Shown here: positions 1-8,466 of the stretch, one piece after another | Numbering within the stretch: the stretch's first letter is position 1 | How the letters are laid out: every line of letters begins with the position of its first letter | DNA from: Vulgatibacter sp035565615 | Lineage (GTDB): Bacteria; Myxococcota; Myxococcia; Myxococcales; Vulgatibacteraceae | Assembly (NCBI GenBank): GCA_035565615.1 | Contig: DATMSB010000008.1 | Span: 1-49,117, forward strand | Reading direction: 5' to 3' | DNA length: 49,117 bases | Position numbers and translations under genes: made by a program | The notes under the pieces: model-generated | Told to the model about the DNA's origin: nothing | Databases searched by the model: none | Seen by the model: the letters and a program-made list of their open reading frames with translations, nothing else

Positions 1-393
1 ATCTCCCACTCGAGCGTCGAGCGGGTGATCGCGCCGGACGCGACCATCCTCGCGGACTTCATGCTCCACCGCTTCACGCGACTCGTCGCCGAGATGCGGG
101 TGTACCCGGAGCGGATGCGGGAGAACCTCGAGTTCACCGGCGGCCTGGTCTACTCCCAGCGGCTGCTCCTGGAGCTGGCGAGGCGAGGGGTGGCGCGGCA
201 GACGGCGTACGTGTTCGTGCAGCGCAACGCCATGAAGTTCTACGAGGAGGGCGCGGACTTCCTCGAGGCCCTCCTGGGCGACGAGGAGCTCCGCGAGCAC
301 CTCTCGGAGGACGAGATCCGCGGCGTCTTCGACCTCGGGTACCACACCAAGAACGTGGACGAGATCTTTCGCCGCGTGTTCGGGTGCGCCTGA
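1..393 (+). CDS. purB: Adenylosuccinate lyase, C-terminal part (truncated by window edge)
   Basis: Only the last 130 codons are present; the frame is open from base 1 and ends at a TGA at 391-393. The visible part begins ISHSSVERVIAPDA, which matches the conserved helix of the fumarase/aspartase-superfamily lyase PurB, and ends with the typical all-helical C-terminal domain (DLGYHTKNVDEIFRRVF). PurB acts twice in purine synthesis, cleaving SAICAR to AICAR and adenylosuccinate to AMP, in the cytosol. purC, the enzyme that makes SAICAR, lies 376 bp away on the opposite strand, which supports the assignment. The active-site signature and N-terminus lie outside the window, so intactness cannot be judged. 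Confidence 0.9.
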   Translation: MSHSSVERVIAPDATILADFMLHRFTRLVAEMRVYPERMRENLEFTGGLVYSQRLLLELARRGVARQTAYVFVQRNAMKFYEEGADFLEALLGDEELREHLSEDEIRGVFDLGYHTKNVDEIFRRVFGCA

Positions 394-426
394 AAGACGC
401 GCCCGGACGCGCGAGGTCGAGGCGTC

Positions 427-744
427 GTGCGCTACTGGATCCTGCTCGTCATCGCCGGGCTCCTGGAGACCGGCTGGGCCATCGGCCTCAAGTACACCGA
501 GGGCTTCACCCGCCCGATCCCCACCGTGCTCACCGGCCTCTCGCTGATCGCCAGCATGGGCCTGCTGGGCTTGGCGGTGAAGGGCCTCCCCATCGGTACG
601 GCCTACGGGGTGTGGGTCGGCATCGGCACCCTCGGCGTTGCCGCCCTCGGCATCGTCCTCTTCGGCGAGTCCGCCGCGCCTTCGCGCCTCGTCTTCCTCG
701 CCCTGCTCCTCGTCTCGATCATCGGCCTCAAGGCGACCGGGTGA
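427..744 (+). CDS. sugE: SMR-family exporter, SugE/Gdx (guanidinium) type
   Basis: A 105-residue protein with four predicted membrane helices, the standard size for small multidrug resistance transporters. The conserved membrane-embedded acidic residue is Glu14 in AGLLETGWAIGLK, and the stretch ETGWAIGLKYTEGF together with GTAYGVWVGIG follows the SugE/Gdx subgroup rather than EmrE. Family knowledge: Gdx proteins are dual-topology homodimers that export guanidinium ion against protons; some also move quaternary ammonium compounds. The start is a GTG at 427 preceded by GAGG. It lies 33 bp after purB and could be co-transcribed with it. I looked for a guanidine riboswitch in the short leader and saw none. 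Substrate is inferred from subgroup resemblance. Confidence 0.85.
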   Translation: MRYWILLVIAGLLETGWAIGLKYTEGFTRPIPTVLTGLSLIASMGLLGLAVKGLPIGTAYGVWVGIGTLGVAALGIVLFGESAAPSRLVFLALLLVSIIGLKATG

Positions 745-768
745 TCCGACCGCCGGCGGCCGACGCGC

Positions 769-1728
<960 letters not shown>

Positions 1729-1737
1729 GGGCGGGAT

Positions 1738-2436
1738 CTATCCCAGGTCGACCACGACGGGAAGGTGATCCGACGCGTTCGTCTCCACCGCCCGCGCCCG
1801 AGAAGGGACGGGGAGGTCGGCGCTGCGCAGCACGTGGTCGATCCCGATGGTGGGCGCGTGGGAGGGGTAGGTCCGCAGGGGCAGGGCGCCGCACTCGCCC
1901 AGGCAGTCGACGAGGCCCGCCCCCGTGAGCCGCAGGTACGCGGGCTCGGTGTGGCCCTCGTTCAGATCGCCGCAGAGGAGCGTCCGCTGCCGCCTGGTGA
2001 GCTGGGCGGCGATCGCCTCGGCCTGGAGGATCCGCTCGGTGGGGTGGAGTCCGAGGTGGGTGGAGCCGAAGGTGAGCGGGCCGCCGGGGGCGTCGACGGT
2101 GGCCGAGAGCAGGACCCGCGGCTCGGCGCCATCGGCCAGGGCGAGGATGGCGCGGGAGGGGAGGTGGACGGCGCGGGTCCCCAGGATCGGGAAGCGGGAG
2201 AGGATGGCGAGGCCGTATTCGCCGCCCTCCCAGGGGACGGCGGTGGCGAAGGCGTGGTGGAGACCGAGGCGATCCCCCAGCCACGCGGGCTGGTCCACGC
2301 TCCCCGATCGCGGCACGCCCCGATCCACCTCCTGCAGCGCCACCAGGTCGGGGTCGATCCCGCGGAACACGTCCGCGATCGCCTCCAGCCCCTTGAGGGA
2401 GGCGTGGAGGATGTTGTACGTGGCCACGCGGATCAC
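1738..2436 (-). CDS. Endonuclease/exonuclease/phosphatase (EEP) family hydrolase
   Basis: A 232-residue metal-dependent phosphoesterase. The four EEP motifs are in order: RVATYNIL at the N-terminus, LVALQEVDRG near residue 32, LLCGDLNEG in the middle, and TIGIDHVL plus NASDHLPVVVDL at the C-terminus, giving the metal-binding Glu and Asp residues and the catalytic His. No signal peptide, so probably cytosolic. The family covers AP endonucleases, sphingomyelinase-like enzymes and nucleotide phosphatases, so the substrate cannot be named. GTG start at 2436 with no Shine-Dalgarno sequence; a TAGGTT box ends six bases upstream. It precedes purC by nine bases on the same strand. Confidence 0.85.
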   Translation of the reverse strand: MIRVATYNILHASLKGLEAIADVFRGIDPDLVALQEVDRGVPRSGSVDQPAWLGDRLGLHHAFATAVPWEGGEYGLAILSRFPILGTRAVHLPSRAILALADGAEPRVLLSATVDAPGGPLTFGSTHLGLHPTERILQAEAIAAQLTRRQRTLLCGDLNEGHTEPAYLRLTGAGLVDCLGECGALPLRTYPSHAPTIGIDHVLRSADLPVPSRARAVETNASDHLPVVVDLG

Positions 2437-2442
2437 CCTGGA

Positions 2443-2448
2443 AACCTA
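2443..2448 (-). promoter_or_regulatory. -10 box (TAGGTT) of possible leaderless mRNA
   Basis: On the minus strand TAGGTT is followed by six bases and then the GTG start of the EEP gene. No Shine-Dalgarno sequence is present. With a transcription start about seven bases after the box, the mRNA would begin at the start codon. Prediction from sequence only. Confidence 0.35.
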
Positions 2449-2556
2449 CCGCATCGGCCCGCGCCGCGCCGGTGGGCAACTCCGCCGCGAGAACCGTCGC
2501 ACCGGACGCATCCGGCCCCCGAGGGCGCGGCTCGGGGGACGAGCGAGAGGGAGAAG

Positions 2557-3270
2557 ATGACCGCCGAGCTGGGCTTCGTGCTCTTCAAGCCGCGCATGGC
2601 AGACAACGTGGGGGGCGTCGCCAGGGCGCTGGTCAACTTCGGCTTCTCGAGGCTGGTCATCGCCGACCCCAAGACCTGGCACTTCGATCCGCGCAGCGCG
2701 GTGAAGGCCGAGCACGTCCTCGAGAAGGCCTACATGGCGCTCGATCTCTCCGAGGCGATCGCGCCCTTCTCGTGGGTGTGCGGCACCACGAGCAGGCGGA
2801 TCCGCGGCCGCCCCGCGATGACGCCCACGGAGCTGGGCGCGGAGGCGTCGCGGCGCATGGCGGCGGGGGCTTCCGTCTGCGTGGTGCTGGGCAGCGAGAA
2901 CCACGGCCTCACCGGCGAGGACCTCGAGAAGTGTGACGCGATCTGCCGCATCGACACCTCCTCCGAGCAGCCCTCGATCAACCTCGCCCAGGCGGCGGCG
3001 ATCCTCGCCTACGAGCTGCGCAAGGGCCTGCAGAAGGAGCGCCCGCCCCGGGAGATGGCGCAGGCGGCGACCCGGGAGGAGGTCGATCGGCTGGTGGGCT
3101 ACGCCCGCGAGGCGCTGCTCGCCGCCGGCTTCCTCAACCCCCAGCAGCCCGACAGGATCCTGGGCGAGCTGCGCCGCCTGCTCGTGCGAGGCGAGCCCAC
3201 CCGCCGGGAGGTGGAGCTCCTCACCGCCGCCGCCAAGCAGGTGCAGCGCAGCGTGATCCCCATGCGGTGA
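2557..3270 (+). CDS. trmJ: SpoU-class RNA 2'-O-methyltransferase, TrmJ-like
   Basis: A 237-residue SPOUT methyltransferase. It opens with FVLFKPRMADNVGGVARAL, the N-terminal SpoU motif, and carries VVLGSENHGLTGEDLEKCD (motif 2) and SINLAQAAAILAYEL (motif 3), which form the trefoil-knot SAM site. The C-terminal extension with LLAAGFLNPQQPD and LRRLLVRGEPTRREVELL resembles the TrmJ C-terminal helices, so tRNA position 32 (Cm32/Um32) is the likely target. RsmE/TrmH-like rRNA methylation is the alternative. The ATG at 2557 was chosen because GAGAGGGAGAAG precedes it; the frame stays open far upstream, but that part is antisense to the EEP and purC genes. Divergent from the EEP gene across 120 bp. 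Confidence 0.85.
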   Translation: MTAELGFVLFKPRMADNVGGVARALVNFGFSRLVIADPKTWHFDPRSAVKAEHVLEKAYMALDLSEAIAPFSWVCGTTSRRIRGRPAMTPTELGAEASRRMAAGASVCVVLGSENHGLTGEDLEKCDAICRIDTSSEQPSINLAQAAAILAYELRKGLQKERPPREMAQAATREEVDRLVGYAREALLAAGFLNPQQPDRILGELRRLLVRGEPTRREVELLTAAAKQVQRSVIPMR

Positions 3271-3318
3271 AGCGGCGCTCCTCGCGCTTTCGTCTCGCCG
3301 GGAGACCGGACGTCCCGA

Positions 3319-5340
3319 TCAGCCCTGCAGATCGAGCTCGGACCGCGCCGCGTCCAGCCGCGGATCGAGCCCCGCCCGGGCGTTGCGCCCCAGCAGGAAG
3401 ATCGCCGCGCCGAGGAAGCCCGGCCCGAGGATCCATCCCAGGCCGTAGCCCCAGCCGAAGGCGTTCCACAGGTAGCCGAAGGCCCCCGCCGCGACGAGGA
3501 CGACGATCGCGTAGGGCGCCTGGGTGCGGACGTGATCGATGTGATCCGACCCCGACGCGATCGACGACATCACCGTGGTGTCGCTGATCGGCGAGAGGTG
3601 GTCGCCGAAGATCGCGCCGTCGAGCACCGCCGCCAGGGAGAGGAACATCCCCTCCGGCCCGGCGAGGTGGAACGCCAGGGGGCCGGCGGTGGGGATGAGG
3701 ATCCCCATCGTCCCCCAGCTCGTGCCCGTGGCGAAGGCGACGACGCTGGCGAGCAGGAAGACGAGCAGCGGGAGCAGGCCGGGGGAGACGGTGTCCCGGA
3801 GCCCCGCCACCAGGAAGTAGCTGGTCCCCAGATCGTCGCAGGCCGCCTTGATGCCCCACGCCAGGGTGAGGATCGCGATCGCCATCCACATCGCCCGCAT
3901 GCCCACGAGGAACGAGACCGCCGACTCGCGCAGCGAGAGCAGCCGATGGCCCAGCACCAGGGCGAAGCCGCAGACCGCGGCGCCGAGGGACGCCAGGCCC
4001 AGCACCCGGGTGGACGACGCCTCGCCGAAGGCGAGGCGCCAGGTGGTGCTCGAGAAGAGCGCGGCCGGCGACTCGGCGACGGCGGCGAGGCCTCCCCCGT
4101 CCCAGAGCAGGCCCACCACCACGCCGGCGATGAGGACGCCGATGGGCACCAGGGCCACGTGCATGAGCCGGGGGATCCCCTCCTTCGCCCGGCTCGACTG
4201 GAAGGTACCGCTGCTCAGCGGCCGGGAGCCAGGGCGGATGAGCATCCCGGTGCTCGCCGCCCTGCGCTCGGCTGTGAGCATGGGCCCGAAGTCCCGCCCG
4301 GAGAGCAGGACCAAGAGGACGAAGAAGAGCGTGAACAAGCAGTAGAAGCGGAACGGGAGGGCCTGGAAGAAGAGGCCGTAGCCGTCCACGCCCAACCCCA
4401 GGCCGGTGGCGAGATCCCCGAGGAGCCCGACCTCGTAGCCGATCCACGTGGAGATCACCGCGACGCCGGCGATCGGCGCGCTGGTCGAGTCCACGATCCA
4501 CGCCAGCTTCTCCCGAGAGACGCGCACGCGATCGGTCAGCGGCCGCATCGTGTTCCCCACCAGGATCGTGTTGGCGTAGTCGTCGAAGAAGACCGCGATG
4601 CCGAGGAAGTAGGTGACGAGCTGCGCGGAACGGGGGCCCTTCGCGATCCGGGTGATCCGATCGACGACCCCCTGGATCCCGCCCGCCCGGGTGACGAGGT
4701 TGACGAGCCCCACCAGGACGGTGGTGAAGACGAAGATCCAGAGCTTGTCCGGATCGGTGAAGGTCGTCGCCCACCCGTAGTCGATCAAGGTCGTGGACGC
4801 GATCGAGAGCGGGGCGAGCCCCACGGAGAGGGCGGCGCCCAGCACGATCGCGGCGAGCAGCGAGAAGATGAGGCGGCCGGTGGCGAAGGCGAGCACGATC
4901 GCCAGGAGCGGCGGCAGCACCGACCAGGGGGACACCGCGCGGTGCTCGACCACCACCTCCACCGGCGCCACCGAGGCCTCGTCGAAGGCGATCCCCACCT
5001 TCACGCCGCCCGAGGCGTCCCTGGCGACGAGCAGCCGCAAGGTGCGGCCGGACGGCTTCGGCTCGAACCGCGACGAGCGTTCGAGGCGGGATCGGGCGAG
5101 GGGAAGGGCGTCCCGGGCGACGGCGTCCTCGGGGAAGAGGGCGACGCCGATCCGCCCGACCAGATCGGGCCGCTCCTCGGCGACCTTCGCCTCGAGGCGC
5201 GGGATCGCCTCGTCGAGGGCGGCCGCGACGGTGGCGTCGGCCGCCTGCCTGCCGAGCATGGGGAGGAACGCGACGGAGAGGCCGAGGATCGCTGCGGCGA
5301 TCGCCCAGCGGGCGAGCGTGGCGCGGGGGGGACGTTTCAT
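3319..5340 (-). CDS. NhaC-family Na+/H+ antiporter
   Basis: A 673-codon integral membrane protein. It begins with a membrane anchor (residues about 8-30), followed by a roughly 110-residue soluble segment, then 10 or more hydrophobic helices. Conserved NhaC-like motifs are AVFFDDYANTILVGNTMRP, ATGTSWGTMGILIPT and DHLSPISDTTVMSS. The role is exchange of sodium (or another small ion or solute) for protons across the inner membrane. The N-terminal soluble domain is unusual compared with typical 450-550-residue NhaC proteins and may sit in the periplasm. ATG at 5340 is preferred over an upstream in-frame start at 5367 because it directly precedes the charged-then-hydrophobic N-terminus. Its upstream region holds the 29-bp repeat cluster. 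Confidence 0.85.
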   Translation of the reverse strand: MKRPPRATLARWAIAAAILGLSVAFLPMLGRQAADATVAAALDEAIPRLEAKVAEERPDLVGRIGVALFPEDAVARDALPLARSRLERSSRFEPKPSGRTLRLLVARDASGGVKVGIAFDEASVAPVEVVVEHRAVSPWSVLPPLLAIVLAFATGRLIFSLLAAIVLGAALSVGLAPLSIASTTLIDYGWATTFTDPDKLWIFVFTTVLVGLVNLVTRAGGIQGVVDRITRIAKGPRSAQLVTYFLGIAVFFDDYANTILVGNTMRPLTDRVRVSREKLAWIVDSTSAPIAGVAVISTWIGYEVGLLGDLATGLGLGVDGYGLFFQALPFRFYCLFTLFFVLLVLLSGRDFGPMLTAERRAASTGMLIRPGSRPLSSGTFQSSRAKEGIPRLMHVALVPIGVLIAGVVVGLLWDGGGLAAVAESPAALFSSTTWRLAFGEASSTRVLGLASLGAAVCGFALVLGHRLLSLRESAVSFLVGMRAMWMAIAILTLAWGIKAACDDLGTSYFLVAGLRDTVSPGLLPLLVFLLASVVAFATGTSWGTMGILIPTAGPLAFHLAGPEGMFLSLAAVLDGAIFGDHLSPISDTTVMSSIASGSDHIDHVRTQAPYAIVVLVAAGAFGYLWNAFGWGYGLGWILGPGFLGAAIFLLGRNARAGLDPRLDAARSELDLQG

Positions 5341-5428
5341 TTGCGGTCGTGTGTAGCACGCCCACACCCGGCGGCGAAGCGCCGGGCGACCGTCAGGCGG
5401 TTCGAACTGCCGGCCCCGGCGGCACGGG

Positions 5429-5579
5429 AGGCGCCCCCTCGCCCGGCGGGCGCGCGCGGCGTGGCAGGGTCTCTATGCGTCGAACATCGAGGCGCCCCCT
5501 CGCCCGGCGGGCGCGCGCAGACCGGCACCCGCTCCTCCCGCGCGGTGCGCAGGCGCCCCCTCGCCCGGCGGGCGCGCGC
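5429..5579. repeat. Three-copy 29-bp direct repeat, 61-bp period (CRISPR-like)
   Basis: Three identical 29-bp units lie at 5429-5457, 5490-5518 and 5551-5579. The two intervening sequences (5458-5489 and 5519-5550) are each exactly 32 bp and unrelated to each other. Each unit starts AGGCGCCCCC and can fold with stem GCGCCC/GGGCGC (5431-5436 with 5448-5453 in copy 1). The period is not a multiple of three, so this is not a protein repeat. The cluster fills most of the 266-bp gap between the htrA stop and the NhaC start. The 29/32 layout equals subtype I-E CRISPR dimensions, but no cas gene is in the window and the repeat does not match a repeat I know. Confidence 0.5.
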
Positions 5580-5606
5580 TGCGTCCGCGCCCGCCGGCGG
5601 AGCGCG

Positions 5607-6791
5607 TCACCTGCCCGGATCCGCCGGCGCGCCTGGGCCGGGGCCGAGGTCCGGCGGCGGCTCCCGCAGGATCACGTCCAGCCGCAAGGGCTTGCCGTCG
5701 CGCAGGATCTCCACCGGCACCCGCACGCCCACCCGGCTGCACGCCACCTCCCAGCGGAGCGCCTGGGCGCTGCGGATGGGGCGGCCCTCGAACTGGAGGA
5801 TCACGTCGCCGTCGCGGAGGCCGGCCTCCGCGGCGGGGCTCTCCGGCGCCACCTTGCTCACCACCACGCCGCCCGGCTGGCGCAGGCCGAGCGAGCGGGC
5901 GAGCTCCCAGGGCACGTCCCGGATCGAGAGCCCGATCCACGCCCGGGTCACCTTCCCGCGGGTGGCGAGCTGGGGCACGACCTTCTTCGCCATGTTGATC
6001 GGCACCGCGAAGCCGATGCCCTGGCCGGAGGCGTTGACCGCGTTGTTGATCGCGACCACCTCGCCGCGCAGGTTCAGCAGCGGGCCGCCGCTGTTGCCCG
6101 GGTTGATCGAGGCGTCCGTCTGGATGAAGTCGAAGTAGCCGTGCCGCCCCTGGGGCGTCACGTCGGTCCGCCCCTTCTGGCTGACGATCCCGAAGGTCAC
6201 CGACTGGGCCAGGCCGAAGGGGTTGCCGATCGCCACCACCCAGTCGGCGATCTCGACCGCGTCCGAGTCCCCCAGCGGCAGCACCGGCAGCGGGTGGTTG
6301 GCCTTCACCTCCAGCAGGGCGAGGTCCGTCTCCGCGTCCGCCCCGACCACCCGGGCGTCCAGCTCGTGGGGGAAGCCGTCGTCGTCGAGGATCACGCGGA
6401 TGCGCTGCGCGTTCTCGACGACGTGGGCGTTGGTGAGGATCAGGCCGGAGGCGTTGATGATGAAGCCGGCGCCGAGGCCCTCGGTGGGTTCGTCCGGCCC
6501 CTGGCCGAAGAAGTCCTGGAGCGGATCGCGCGCCCTCGTCCTGGGGCCGCGCCACTCCTCCACCACGATCGACACCACCGCCGGCGCCGCCTTCTTCACC
6601 AGGCGGCTCAGCGAGGGGAGCCCCGCCGCGGCGGCTTCGTCGTCCGCCTTCGCGTCCGCTGCCTTCTGCGGGGGGCTCTGCGGCTGGAGCTCCGACCAGA
6701 CCTGGCTCGGCTTCTCCGTATGCGAGATGCCCGGCGTCCCCAGGAGGATCGCAGCCGCCACGAGGAGACTCGCCCGTCGGACCTGCCCCAT
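5607..6791 (-). CDS. htrA: HtrA/DegP-like serine protease with one PDZ domain
   Basis: A 394-residue secreted or membrane-anchored S1C protease for envelope protein quality control. After an N-terminal hydrophobic signal (RRASLLVAAAILLG) comes a trypsin-like domain with the triad His in LTNAHVVEN, Asp in ETDLALLEVK and Ser in NPGNSGGPL. A single PDZ domain follows (IGLSIRDVP, APESPAAEAGLRDGDVI), so it is closer to DegS/HhoB-type proteins than to two-PDZ DegP. The ATG at 6791 was chosen over an upstream GTG at 6821 because GGAGGGGGTG precedes it. First gene after two small membrane-protein genes and a response regulator on the same strand. Confidence 0.92.
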   Translation of the reverse strand: MGQVRRASLLVAAAILLGTPGISHTEKPSQVWSELQPQSPPQKAADAKADDEAAAAGLPSLSRLVKKAAPAVVSIVVEEWRGPRTRARDPLQDFFGQGPDEPTEGLGAGFIINASGLILTNAHVVENAQRIRVILDDDGFPHELDARVVGADAETDLALLEVKANHPLPVLPLGDSDAVEIADWVVAIGNPFGLAQSVTFGIVSQKGRTDVTPQGRHGYFDFIQTDASINPGNSGGPLLNLRGEVVAINNAVNASGQGIGFAVPINMAKKVVPQLATRGKVTRAWIGLSIRDVPWELARSLGLRQPGGVVVSKVAPESPAAEAGLRDGDVILQFEGRPIRSAQALRWEVACSRVGVRVPVEILRDGKPLRLDVILREPPPDLGPGPGAPADPGR

Positions 6792-6879
6792 TCGCCACCC
6801 CCTCCGGTGGAAGGTGGGCACGAAAGAGGCAGACGTGCCATCGAGGGGGCAGCGCTTGCACGCCAGGCGGCGGGCCTCG

Positions 6880-7158
6880 TCAGCGCGTGCGCTGCTCGAT
6901 CAGCCGCTCCAGGGCCGCGCGATCCTCGTCGGAGTGGTCGTCGGCAGGCGGCCGATCGCCGGCGAGGACCGCCCCGCGGGAGGGCGCCCTTCGGGGCGCC
7001 GGCGCGGCGACCTTCGGCTCCTCCCGCGGCGCGTGGGCTTCGACGAGGGCGCGCACCCGATCCGCCACGGTCCTGTCGCCGACGGGGACGCTCACCGCCG
7101 CCAGGCCCACCGCCGCGGCGATCAGGCAGAGGAACACGAACTTCGCCAGGCTCCACAT
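6880..7158 (-). CDS. Small single-pass membrane protein, unknown function
   Basis: A 92-residue protein with one N-terminal membrane helix (WSLAKFVFLCLIAAAVGLAA), then a short extra-membrane part: a helical segment (DRVRALVEAHAP), a Pro/Ala-rich linker and an acidic-helical end (DEDRAALERLIEQ). I do not recognise a family. The ATG at 7158 was preferred to an in-frame TTG at 7167; neither has a clear ribosome binding site. It sits 88 bp upstream of htrA on the same strand, so a role in the protease's membrane context is possible but is only inference from position. Confidence 0.6.
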   Translation of the reverse strand: MWSLAKFVFLCLIAAAVGLAAVSVPVGDRTVADRVRALVEAHAPREEPKVAAPAPRRAPSRGAVLAGDRPPADDHSDEDRAALERLIEQRTR

Positions 7159-7210
7159 GGGGTCCAAGATGCCCCGTCCCCGGCCGGCCGTCGAGGAGGC
7201 CGACTGTGGA

Positions 7211-7576
7211 TCAACCGGCGGCGAGGCGCTCCAGGCAGAGCTCGACGTCGCGGCGCCGGAAGGGCTTGGCCAGGAGCGCGTCGGGGGTCGCGCCGGCGCC
7301 CAGCGCGTCCTGGTTGGCCGAGGAGAGGGCGGTGACCATCACCACCTTGCCGGCGTAGCCGAGGCTCCTTAGCCGGGCGAGGGCGTCGAAGCCGTTCAGG
7401 CGGGGCATGAGCACGTCGAGGAAGACCGCGTCCGGCTCGTGCTCCATCACCATGTCCACCGCGTGCTGGCCGTCCAGCGCCTCCACCGTCTCGTGCCCGA
7501 AGGATCGCACGGCGAGCGCGAGGAGCCTGCGCACGGCGTCGTCGTCGTCCGCGATCAGGATCTTCCAGCCAGCCAT
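7211..7576 (-). CDS. Receiver-only response regulator (CheY-like)
   Basis: A 121-residue stand-alone receiver domain. It contains the acidic pocket ADDDD at residues 8-12, the phosphoacceptor Asp in AVFLDVLMP near residue 52, the switch Thr in VMVTALSS and the Lys in LLAKPF near the C-terminus, so it should be phosphorylatable. There is no output domain, so it acts through a protein partner; no histidine kinase is in the window. The ATG at 7576 has no Shine-Dalgarno sequence but a strong TACAAT box ends seven bases upstream, so it probably has its own short-leader or leaderless promoter within the gene cluster. Confidence 0.9.
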   Translation of the reverse strand: MAGWKILIADDDDAVRRLLALAVRSFGHETVEALDGQHAVDMVMEHEPDAVFLDVLMPRLNGFDALARLRSLGYAGKVVMVTALSSANQDALGAGATPDALLAKPFRRRDVELCLERLAAG

Positions 7577-7583
7577 GTTTTCG

Positions 7584-7589
7584 ATTGTA
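7584..7589 (-). promoter_or_regulatory. -10 box (TACAAT) of response regulator promoter
   Basis: TACAAT on the minus strand is one base from the sigma-70 consensus and is followed by CGAAAAC and the ATG. A TTGACC lies 20 bases upstream, a long spacing. The 14-bp palindrome at 7600-7613 lies between the two elements. Confidence 0.5.
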
Positions 7590-7599
7590 GACCGAATCG

Positions 7600-7613
7600 G
7601 ACCTCGTGAGGTC
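7600..7613. promoter_or_regulatory. 14-bp palindrome in response regulator promoter spacer
   Basis: GACCTCGTGAGGTC is a six-base inverted repeat around GT. It overlaps the stop codon of the upstream gene (7612-7614) and lies just upstream of the TACAAT box, a position suited to a repressor operator or a small hairpin. Confidence 0.35.
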
Positions 7614-7971
7614 AAGCCCGCGACATCTTCTTCCACAGGAGGAGGAGGCCGAAGGTGGCCGCCGCGGCGCCGACGATCGCGTAGCCGACCAGCCGCACGC
7701 GGCGCGTGTTCGCGGCGTGGTTCATGTCGATCGGCGTCGAGGTGGCGAAGGTGAGCCGGTAAGGATCCAGCTCCGGGTGCATGCGTCGCAGGAGCTGGAG
7801 GATCTCCGACGAGGTGCCCTGGTCGTCCCTGGCGATGAACGCCCAGGGGCCCATGTGCCGGGGCAGCTTGTCGCCGACCTTGAGCCGCGCCAGCTTGTTG
7901 AACTTCGAGGAGTAGTAGTAGCCGTGCTGCCGGACCGGATCGCCCTGGACGTCCGGGTAGTGGCGGCCCAT
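7612..7971 (-). CDS. Small C-terminally membrane-anchored protein, unknown function
   Basis: A 119-residue protein whose only hydrophobic segment is near the C-terminus (LVGYAIVGAAAATFGLLLLW, followed by KKMSRA), so it looks tail-anchored with about 90 residues facing one side. The soluble part includes GYYYSSKFNKLARL and a loop rich in polar residues. No family recognised. The ATG at 7971 was chosen because AGAAAGGA lies upstream; the frame is also open to 8031. It is flanked by moaE (76 bp upstream) and the response regulator (downstream), all on the minus strand. Confidence 0.65.
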   Translation of the reverse strand: MGRHYPDVQGDPVRQHGYYYSSKFNKLARLKVGDKLPRHMGPWAFIARDDQGTSSEILQLLRRMHPELDPYRLTFATSTPIDMNHAANTRRVRLVGYAIVGAAAATFGLLLLWKKMSRA

Positions 7972-8046
7972 CGCGCGTCCTTTCTCCGAGGGCCCGCGGG
8001 GCGGACCTCCCGACCCGGAGAGGATCGGCACGATCGGCGCCGGTCG

Positions 8047-8466
8047 CTACGGGCCGAGCCCGACCCACTCGGCGCCGTCCTCGAAGCGCTCTCGCTTCCA
8101 GATCGCCACCTCCTCCTTCAGCCGCTCGATGGCGTGCCGACAGGCGGCGAACGCCTCGGCCCGGTGGGGGGCGGCGGCGGCGATGGACACGGCGGTCTCG
8201 CCCACGCGCAGGAGCCCGACGCGGTGGTGGATCGCCACCCGGGCGCCGGGCCAGCGGGACTCGCACTCGCCCGCGATCGACTCCATCTGGGCGAGCGCCA
8301 TCGGGCCGAAGGCCTCGTACTCGAGCTCCACCACCCTCCGGCCCCGGGTCCGATCCCGGACGAGGCCGACGAAGGTGGCGATGGCCCCGGCGCCGGGGCC
8401 CCGCACGGAGGCGATCGCCGCGTCCAGGGAGAGCGGCTCGTCCGACAACCGGATCGTCTCCTTCAC
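8047..8466 (-). CDS. moaE: Molybdopterin synthase catalytic subunit
   Basis: A 139-residue MoaE. Features include GAIATFVGLVRDRTRGRRV, LEYEAFGPMALAQM, the basic core VAIHHRVGLLRVGETAV, CRHAIERLKEEVAIWKRE with the conserved C-terminal Lys residues, and a final WVGLGP. With MoaD it converts cyclic pyranopterin monophosphate to molybdopterin. The start is a GTG at 8466 that overlaps the moaD stop (GTGA), a classic coupled arrangement. No other moa or mog gene is in the window. Typical length and strong motif conservation make this secure. Confidence 0.93.
   Translation of the reverse strand: MKETIRLSDEPLSLDAAIASVRGPGAGAIATFVGLVRDRTRGRRVVELEYEAFGPMALAQMESIAGECESRWPGARVAIHHRVGLLRVGETAVSIAAAAPHRAEAFAACRHAIERLKEEVAIWKRERFEDGAEWVGLGP

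Noticed and set aside
394..426. Possible guanidine riboswitch before the SugE-type exporter
   Set aside because: The gap after purB is only 33 bp and lacks the paired ACGR-loop hairpins of the mini-ykkC class.
5341..5428. A fourth copy of the 29-bp repeat upstream of the three-copy cluster
   Set aside because: The position 61 bp before copy 1 shows only scattered GC matches, below what composition predicts.
5612..5640. A fourth repeat copy after the cluster
   Set aside because: That position is the end of the htrA coding sequence and matches poorly.
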